Assembly: GCA_035573655.1 (NCBI GenBank)
Contig: DATMAC010000207.1
Location: 1 to 10,986, forward strand
Direction of reading: 5' to 3'
DNA from: Thermoflexus sp035573655
Lineage (GTDB): Bacteria > Chloroflexota > Anaerolineae > Thermoflexales > Thermoflexaceae
Length of the DNA stretch: 10,986 nt
In this document: positions 6,818-10,986 of the stretch, in pieces
Layout: every line of letters begins with the position of its first letter
Numbering within the stretch: position 1 is the first letter of the stretch
The notes under the pieces: generated by a model
Databases searched by the model: none
Seen by the model: only the letters and a program-made list of their open reading frames with translations
What the model was told of the DNA's origin: nothing
Program-made: the position numbers and the translations under genes

Positions 6818-6860
6818 ATCCCCCCTTCCCACGGCCCGAAGGGCCGTGGGAAGGGGGGAT
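6818..6860. repeat. Perfect 20-bp stem with 3-base loop
   Basis: Arm ATCCCCCCTTCCCACGGCCC (6818-6837) pairs perfectly with 6841-6860 around loop GAA. It has the same loop as the stem at 6763-6809, eight bases away. Again the minus-strand tip is C-UUCG-G. On the minus strand it is followed by AAAAAGTA, so it lacks a terminator tail in the nosZ direction. Confidence 0.85.
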
Positions 6861-7021
6861 GAAGGGGGGTGGGGCTCTTCCGCCTCCTTTGAGAGCTCCG
6901 AACGGACTGGAACCGGGATGAATCGTTACGGGTGCCCGTTCGCGAATTCGAGACGCCTTTTCCCTTCATTCAAAAAGCGATGGGAGAACAATTGGGAGGA
7001 GGCTGAGCGCAGGTTGTGGTC

Positions 7022-7246
7022 TTAGCCCGCCCGGGATTCACGCAATGAGTCCGGCCATGGGCGAGGGCGCCGTGGACAGTTCTCCCAACAGGGAAAAGGA
7101 CCATGGGAGATCTCCGTGCCACAATTGGGACACCGCGTGGTTTCCTCATAGCACCAGATCTCGATATCGGGCTCTCCGCAGGCCGGGCACGTCACATAGT
7201 CTGGGAACGGATCGGGTAACGGTCGGGTGGACGGTTCCTGGGCCAT
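7022..7246 (-). CDS. Small cysteine-rich zinc-ribbon protein, function unknown
   Basis: The 74-residue protein has a zinc-ribbon layout: C20-x2-C23 and C39-x2-C42, with extra C32, H48, C53 and C57, enough for one or two metal sites. A proline-rich N-terminus (8-15) and a basic Pro/Arg-rich C-terminus flank the core. No signal peptide or membrane segment is visible, so it is likely cytoplasmic. The core stretch between the knuckles (IEIWCYEETTRCPNCG) looks conserved rather than random, which supports a real gene. The ribosome binding site is weak (GGGGAT). It has its own Crp/Fnr-type palindrome 73 bases upstream, matching that of nosZ. The TAA stop falls in the end of repeat unit 2, so the original C-terminus may have been altered. 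I cannot name a function. Confidence 0.7.
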   Translation of the reverse strand: MAQEPSTRPLPDPFPDYVTCPACGEPDIEIWCYEETTRCPNCGTEISHGPFPCWENCPRRPRPWPDSLRESRAG

Positions 7247-7290
7247 GAAATCCCCGCAGACAGCTGGTCTGAAGCCCTATCCTGGTTTCT

Positions 7291-7296
7291 ACTATC
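7291..7296 (-). promoter_or_regulatory. Candidate -10 element of the zinc-ribbon gene
   Basis: The minus-strand hexamer GATAGT (4 of 6 to TATAAT) begins exactly 29.5 bp downstream of the centre of the palindrome at 7319-7332, the same offset as at nosZ. It predicts a transcript start near 7284 and a 38-base leader. Confidence 0.4.
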
Positions 7297-7318
7297 CTCG
7301 AACCTGAGAAAGCCCAGT

Positions 7319-7332
7319 ATGATCAGGATCAT
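7319..7332 (-). promoter_or_regulatory. Crp/Fnr-type operator upstream of the zinc-ribbon gene
   Basis: ATGAT-CAGG-ATCAT is a perfect 5-4-5 palindrome with half-sites identical to those of the nosZ operator (ATGAT-TTGG-ATCAT). It lies 73 bases upstream of the zinc-ribbon start, in the spacer after the glycosyltransferase gene. The rest of the 237-base spacer shows only a wide inverted pair ACGGGCC/GGCCCGT (near 7400 and 7437). Confidence 0.65.
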
Positions 7333-7483
7333 GCCCCGCGGAGCCCATAGCACCCGATCGGATTTCCGGGTTATAGGCTGGGGTACTCCCGAAGACAACA
7401 CGGGCCCTCTGAAAATCCTCATGTTTGAATTGACAAGGCCCGTGCCTTTCGCTAACAGGAGGTCTTGCTTCTCGGACGAGCTC

Positions 7484-8968
7484 TTAACGTGAGAAAGGAG
7501 TACGGTGATCGACCTCATCGAGCGAGACCCGTGAGGAAGCAGGGGGTGTGGTCGGGGCGCTCAAGGGGGAGGGATGGGTAGGAATGAGGCTGTGCCACGC
7601 CATGATCCCGTAACTGAGCGCGTAACAAAGCAGGAAAGGCACCACCCCATCGAGATTGTGTTGCCATGCCCGCCAGGCGAGGAAGAGGGCGTAAAGCGCA
7701 AAGGCCCCCTCGATCCATCCCATCGGATCCGCTTCAAACCGACTGTTCAGCGCCCGCTCCCCCTTGGGGGTTCGCTGAAACTCCGAACGGTATCCCAGAA
7801 GGGCCTCCAGGATGGCCCGGGTGTTGTTCAATGTCAGGCCAGTCCCCACTAGGAACAGGATGGGGATCGCCCATAGGCGCCGAGGCCAGTCCGGGTAAAG
7901 GGCTTGCTGGCTCAGGCCATACATCAGCGGCACCGCCAGCAACCCCAGGCCCAAGATCATCGTCCATTTCGGCCGCTCCGCCGAGTGCTGTAACAAAGGA
8001 CCCCATAGCAGGAGCAACAGCACGCCCAATAGATTCGTGAAATACCCCCCCAGATGGAATGTAGCCACCAGTCGTTTCCACCACGGCCAGCGGCTGCTCC
8101 AAATCCGCCCGATCAACTTGCAGAAAGTTTGGGTTGTCCCCTTCGCCCATCGGAATTGTTGACCCTTAAATGCTTGAAGCGTGGGAGGGATCTCCCCCGG
8201 GACCGTTACATCGGGGACGAACACCACCCGCCATCCGGCAAGCTGGGCTCGGTAACTGAGATCCAGATCCTCCGTCAGGGTATCGCTCTCCCAGCCCCCG
8301 GCGGCCTCGATGGCCCTCCGGCGCCACACCCCAGCGGATCCATTGAAGTTGACCGGCAGGCCCGCTGCGGAGCGGGCCGCCTGATCCACAACGAAATGAG
8401 CATCCAGCATCAGGGCCTGAGCCCGCGTGATCCAGGAGGCATCGGCGTTCAGATGGCTCCAGCGGGCCTGGACGGCCCCAATGGCTGGGTCGGCTAGCAA
8501 GACCGGGATCATGCGCTTGAGGAAATCCGACGGGGGGATGAAATCCGCATCGAAGATGGCGATGAACTCCCCCTGGGCATGTCGCAACCCATAAGCCAAC
8601 GCGCCAGCCTTGTAACCGTTCCGATTCGGCCGTCGTAACAACTGAATGGGATGTCCCAGGGCTTGATAGTAGGCGACCTGCCGTCGGACCAGCTGGGCCG
8701 TTTCATCGGTGGAATCATCCAGAACTTGGATCTCCAGACGATCCTGCGGATAATCCAACGCGACCACTGCCTCCAGAAGGCGCTCCACCACCTTTCCCTC
8801 GTTGTAAATCGGCAGCTGGATGGTGACGAAGGGCCATGTTCTGGGCTCCGCCCGTGGGATCCTCCGGCCCCTCCCCCACAGGCTCAACCCAGTCAGCGCC
8901 AGGATATAGAACGCGTAAAGAAACAACAGGACGCTGATCGCCAGGCTGGCTGCAGCCAGGATCTTCAT
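7484..8968 (-). CDS. GT2 family processive-type membrane glycosyltransferase (cellulose synthase/glucomannan synthase-like)
   Basis: The 494-residue protein has an N-terminal membrane helix (5-31), a cytosolic GT-A domain (45-285) and about five C-terminal helices (300-325, 336-353, 365-382, 420-434 and 441-459). The GT2 motifs of processive beta-glycan synthases are present: DDSTD (84-88), DAD (140-142), TED with the likely catalytic base D234, and QQFRW (270-274, the QxxRW motif). It should transfer sugars from a nucleotide donor to a growing surface polysaccharide or glycolipid; substrate is unknown. No PilZ domain follows, unlike BcsA, and the last 35 residues are polar and look disordered. 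ATG at 8968 has GGGAGGAA upstream and overlaps the cyclase stop as ATGA, so translation is coupled to the cyclase. Its family includes CslA-like mannan synthases. Confidence 0.9.
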   Translation of the reverse strand: MKILAAASLAISVLLFLYAFYILALTGLSLWGRGRRIPRAEPRTWPFVTIQLPIYNEGKVVERLLEAVVALDYPQDRLEIQVLDDSTDETAQLVRRQVAYYQALGHPIQLLRRPNRNGYKAGALAYGLRHAQGEFIAIFDADFIPPSDFLKRMIPVLLADPAIGAVQARWSHLNADASWITRAQALMLDAHFVVDQAARSAAGLPVNFNGSAGVWRRRAIEAAGGWESDTLTEDLDLSYRAQLAGWRVVFVPDVTVPGEIPPTLQAFKGQQFRWAKGTTQTFCKLIGRIWSSRWPWWKRLVATFHLGGYFTNLLGVLLLLLWGPLLQHSAERPKWTMILGLGLLAVPLMYGLSQQALYPDWPRRLWAIPILFLVGTGLTLNNTRAILEALLGYRSEFQRTPKGERALNSRFEADPMGWIEGAFALYALFLAWRAWQHNLDGVVPFLLCYALSYGIMAWHSLIPTHPSPLSAPTTPPASSRVSLDEVDHRTPFSR

Positions 8969-9819
8969 GGTTGTTCCTCCCGGAACCCCAGGAATCGATA
9001 GACCGGTGTCACCTGGGCCCCTCCCCGAACGGGGAAAATGGGCAGCGCCCGCGCTTCGATGCGATCCTGTAATCGTTCGAACACCGCCCGGCTGATCATA
9101 ATCTGGCCAGGCGGCGTGGCTTCCTGCAGGCGCCGGGCATAATTCACCACGCTGCCGATCACCGTATACGTCCAGTAGTCCGGCGTCCCAATCGGGCCGA
9201 TGATGGCCTCCCCAACGTGAACGCCGATTCGATAGCGCCGTCGCTGCTCGGGAGGAAGCGTTGCATGCAATGAGACCAGCTCCTGCTGCATCCGCCAGGC
9301 AGCTCGCAGCGCTCGGTAGGTATGGTCAGGTAAATCAAAGGGCGCGTTAAACCATCCCAGAACCGCATCGCCCATAAACCGATCCACAACGCCGCCTTCC
9401 CCTCGGATCGCTTCCCACGCTACCTGAAGATAGCGATTAAGCAGAGGGACTAGATCTTCCAGGGGAAGGCGCTCGCTGAGCTCCGAGAAACCCTGAAGAT
9501 CCGCAAACAACACAGTCACTTCCCGTCGAACCCCTCCCGCCAGCCAGGGATCCGGATGCTGGCTGAGGTAGCTCATGAGGCGGGAATCGAGTAAATGATG
9601 AAGGATGGCCTGCTCACGCTGGATCTGCGATTGCAGATGCTCCAGGAGTTCCCGACCGGCTTCTAAAATCTTAGGCAATGAACCCGGTTCGTCCGGATTT
9701 GAGGTTCCCATCCACCCCCGGGCAATCTCCTGCTCCATCTGCTGCAGGCATTCCCTAAGAAGATCCAGGGACAGCTGGATCGCTTCGGGTTGAGCGCTTG
9801 AACGATGCATCATCTTCAT
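8965..9819 (-). CDS. Class III adenylate/guanylate cyclase domain protein
   Basis: The 284-residue soluble protein has an alpha-helical N-terminal region (about 10-85, possibly coiled coil) and a class III nucleotide cyclase domain (about 97-280). Metal-binding aspartates are D107 (VLFADLQGFSE) and D151 (DRFMGDAV). The transition-state pair N226 and R230 is present (IGSVVNYARR). The position that is usually lysine in DKF-x-GD and reads the purine base is arginine here (R147), and the partner position is T219, as in many bacterial enzymes. It should make cAMP (or cGMP) if active; specificity is uncertain. No membrane segment or recognised sensor domain is visible. The start is not firm: ATG at 9819 lacks a clear ribosome binding site, and two more ATG codons follow at once (MKMMH). 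It is translationally coupled to the downstream glycosyltransferase. Confidence 0.9.
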   Translation of the reverse strand: MKMMHRSSAQPEAIQLSLDLLRECLQQMEQEIARGWMGTSNPDEPGSLPKILEAGRELLEHLQSQIQREQAILHHLLDSRLMSYLSQHPDPWLAGGVRREVTVLFADLQGFSELSERLPLEDLVPLLNRYLQVAWEAIRGEGGVVDRFMGDAVLGWFNAPFDLPDHTYRALRAAWRMQQELVSLHATLPPEQRRRYRIGVHVGEAIIGPIGTPDYWTYTVIGSVVNYARRLQEATPPGQIMISRAVFERLQDRIEARALPIFPVRGGAQVTPVYRFLGFREEQP

Positions 9820-9859
9820 GGGTCCGATCGCGTCGAAAGGATTTCCCTCGCCAACCTAA

Positions 9860-9865
9860 ATTGTA
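9860..9865 (-). promoter_or_regulatory. Candidate -10 element before the cyclase gene
   Basis: The minus-strand hexamer TACAAT (5 of 6 to TATAAT) sits in the only AT-rich part of the 194-base spacer between the transglutaminase and cyclase genes, about 40 bases from the cyclase ATG. No good -35 is visible at 16-18 bp. Nothing else stands out in this spacer. Confidence 0.35.
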
Positions 9866-10013
9866 AAGAGCATTCACCGGAAAGACAGATGGTCTCCCTA
9901 TGGACGTCACCTTCCCTGTTGCCCGAAGTGCAAGTAGGGGAAGATCTTCTCCGCCATCGGATATCTTCCGGGCCGTGAAACGTTGCGCCCCCAAGCGAAA
10001 TTAGGCGCCCACG

Positions 10014-10986
10014 TTAACGCTCCAACGATAAGAGCGAGGATATCCTCTGAGGCACTTGGACCCAACGGCGAATTCCTCCCAGATAAGGGGCCAAGGCGTG
10101 CCGAAGCCGCCCCATGAGCCCCCCGATCAGGAGACGAGGCAACCACCCCTGGGGTGCGGGGAGCGCTCGGACCCGGCGCCCTCCAAATCGGATCGCGCCA
10201 TATCGCTCCGCGATTCGTTCCAGCGCCTCAGCGACCTCTGGAACCAGATCCCCCAGGTAACGAGCGCGCTCCGTTGGCGTCCAGGAGGCCGGAAACCGAA
10301 TCCCCAACAACCGCGCGGCCCGGTTCATCCAGAGGTAATCCCGGGCGGCTGGGGAGAGCGGGCGCAGCCGACGCTGATCCCGTATCCAGAAGGCCAGGCC
10401 GAGGGCGCCCAATGCGGCGATGAAGCCGGCGAGGATCGACCCGATTGGGAACCTGGGTGCCCGAGGCAGAGGAAGGGCCTCCCCCGGCTGGATGTCGAAA
10501 TCCTCTGCCAGGAGGCTTCGACGGGTGGGGGTCGGCCGGGGCGCCCCTGGCGTGGAGCCTGCTGGCTCCGGGGCAGGAGGGGTCGGCGTCGGGGAGAGCG
10601 GGCGCTGGGGGCGCAGAATGGGCGGTTGGGCGGCCGTAGGCTCGAATTCCACCCAACCGTAACCCGGGAAGTAAATCTCGACCCACGTGTGGGCGTCTCG
10701 CTGGCGCACCCGATAGCGCCCATCGGGCATCCATTCCCCCTGGGCGTAGCCGCTAACCACCCGCGCGGGGATGCCCAGGGCGCGGGCCATCACCGCCATC
10801 GCCGACGCGTAATAATCGCAATAGCCCTGCCGGATATCGAAAAGCACATACACCACGCCATCTCGGCCTGGCGGGGGAGCCGGGATGTTCTCATTGTAGC
10901 GGATGTTGCGGCGGAGCCAGGCCTCCAGCGCTGCCGCCTTATCGTAGGGATTATCATAGCCCGCGGTGATCCGCTCGGCCAGACGG
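10014..10986 (-). CDS. Transglutaminase-like membrane protein with DUF4129-type C-terminus (TgpA-like), 5' end outside window
   Basis: The frame is open to the right window edge. Translating beyond the GTG at 10856 gives RLAERITAGYDNPYDKAAAL and continues into the domain, so the real start lies outside. The transglutaminase-like core has the nucleophile in QGYCDYYASAM, the histidine in DAHTWVEIYF, and the third position in WVEFEPT, where Glu replaces the usual Asp. A Pro/Thr-rich linker follows. A transmembrane helix comes next (about PIGSILAGFIAALGALGLAF), then a DUF4129-like helical region (AARLLGIRFPASWTPTERAR... RFGG). This is the C-terminal order of TgpA-type proteins, whose N-terminal helices would lie beyond the window. 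The catalytic domain is probably outside the membrane and acts on cell-surface proteins or peptides; the substrate is unknown. Coupling to the cyclase gene is unclear because of a 194-base gap. Confidence 0.88.
   Translation of the reverse strand, partial: RLAERITAGYDNPYDKAAALEAWLRRNIRYNENIPAPPPGRDGVVYVLFDIRQGYCDYYASAMAVMARALGIPARVVSGYAQGEWMPDGRYRVRQRDAHTWVEIYFPGYGWVEFEPTAAQPPILRPQRPLSPTPTPPAPEPAGSTPGAPRPTPTRRSLLAEDFDIQPGEALPLPRAPRFPIGSILAGFIAALGALGLAFWIRDQRRLRPLSPAARDYLWMNRAARLLGIRFPASWTPTERARYLGDLVPEVAEALERIAERYGAIRFGGRRVRALPAPQGWLPRLLIGGLMGRLRHALAPYLGGIRRWVQVPQRISSLLSLER

Larger units (their letters stand above)
6700..7025. repeat. Repeat unit 2 of a diverged tandem pair, non-coding
   Basis: The unit begins with GTAACGATTC (6700-6709) and carries its inverse GAATCGTTAC at 6920-6929. 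With one further base on each side, these make a perfect 11-bp inverted pair enclosing two long perfect stems. Its tail (6969-7025) aligns with the unit 1 tail (6614-6669); the last 23 bases match at 22 positions. It is longer than unit 1 mainly because of the extra stem at 6763-6809. Its last four bases overlap the stop of the zinc-ribbon gene. Confidence 0.6.

Noticed and set aside
6422..6832. Open frame of 136 residues on the minus strand upstream of nosZ
   Set aside because: It runs through two repeat units and half of a hairpin, is rich in Pro/Arg/Ser with no domain, and overlaps frames on the other strand created by the same palindromes.
6765..7025. Open frame of 86 residues on the plus strand
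   Set aside because: It is a reading of the hairpins and repeat tail, with residues mirrored by minus-strand frames from the palindromes; no ribosome binding site or family likeness.
6405..7025. CRISPR array
   Set aside because: The repeats are only two, long, diverged, and not separated by regular spacers.
7192..7518. Open frame of 108 residues on the minus strand between the glycosyltransferase and zinc-ribbon genes
   Set aside because: It overlaps both neighbours in another frame, covers the putative operator and -10, and has no recognisable motif.

Overview
All protein genes recognised here lie on the minus strand, so transcription runs from high to low coordinates. The DNA is GC-rich. 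NosZ belongs to the clade II ('atypical') N2O reductases, and the neighbours (a soluble class III cyclase, a TgpA-like transglutaminase protein, a GT2 beta-glycan-type synthase) fit a bacterium such as a thermophilic Chloroflexota (Thermoflexia/Anaerolineae-like). That placement is an impression from family resemblance and base composition, not a computed result.

In transcription order the layout is as follows. (1) 10986-10014: 3' part of a transglutaminase-like/DUF4129 membrane protein, cut by the window edge. (2) 9819-7484: a class III nucleotide cyclase and a GT2 family glycosyltransferase, overlapping by ATGA. (3) 7246-7022: a 74-residue cysteine-rich zinc-ribbon protein with its own Crp/Fnr-type palindrome upstream. 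(4) 7025-6405: about 620 bases with no credible gene, made of two diverged tandem repeat units, each with a central hairpin; the second unit holds two perfect long stems with the same 3-base loop. (5) 6327-6140: the nosZ control region, with two Crp/Fnr-type 5-4-5 palindromes and a strong ribosome binding site. (6) 6140-4152: nosZ, with all seven CuZ histidines and the CuA ligands visible. (7) A rho-independent terminator just after nosZ, followed by a 15-bp perfect inverted repeat in the spacer. (8) 3875-52: an accessory unit of a four-helix membrane protein (NosB-like candidate), a single-chain NosD-NosF fusion, and NosY.

Together, genes 5-8 encode a nitrous oxide reductase and the NosDFY machinery that matures its copper centre. 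The membrane protein between nosZ and nosDF is typical in position for clade II clusters. The main novelty is the fusion. The extracytoplasmic beta-helix protein NosD and the cytoplasmic ABC ATPase NosF, which are separate proteins in the characterised systems, are joined here through one transmembrane helix with the correct charge orientation. An in-frame ATG with a good ribosome binding site sits inside that helix and could make free NosF as well. A second lead is that the zinc-ribbon gene and nosZ share the same palindrome (ATGAT-N4-ATCAT), each with a -10-like hexamer starting exactly 29.5 bp from the palindrome centre. This suggests co-regulation and a role for the small protein in N2O respiration.
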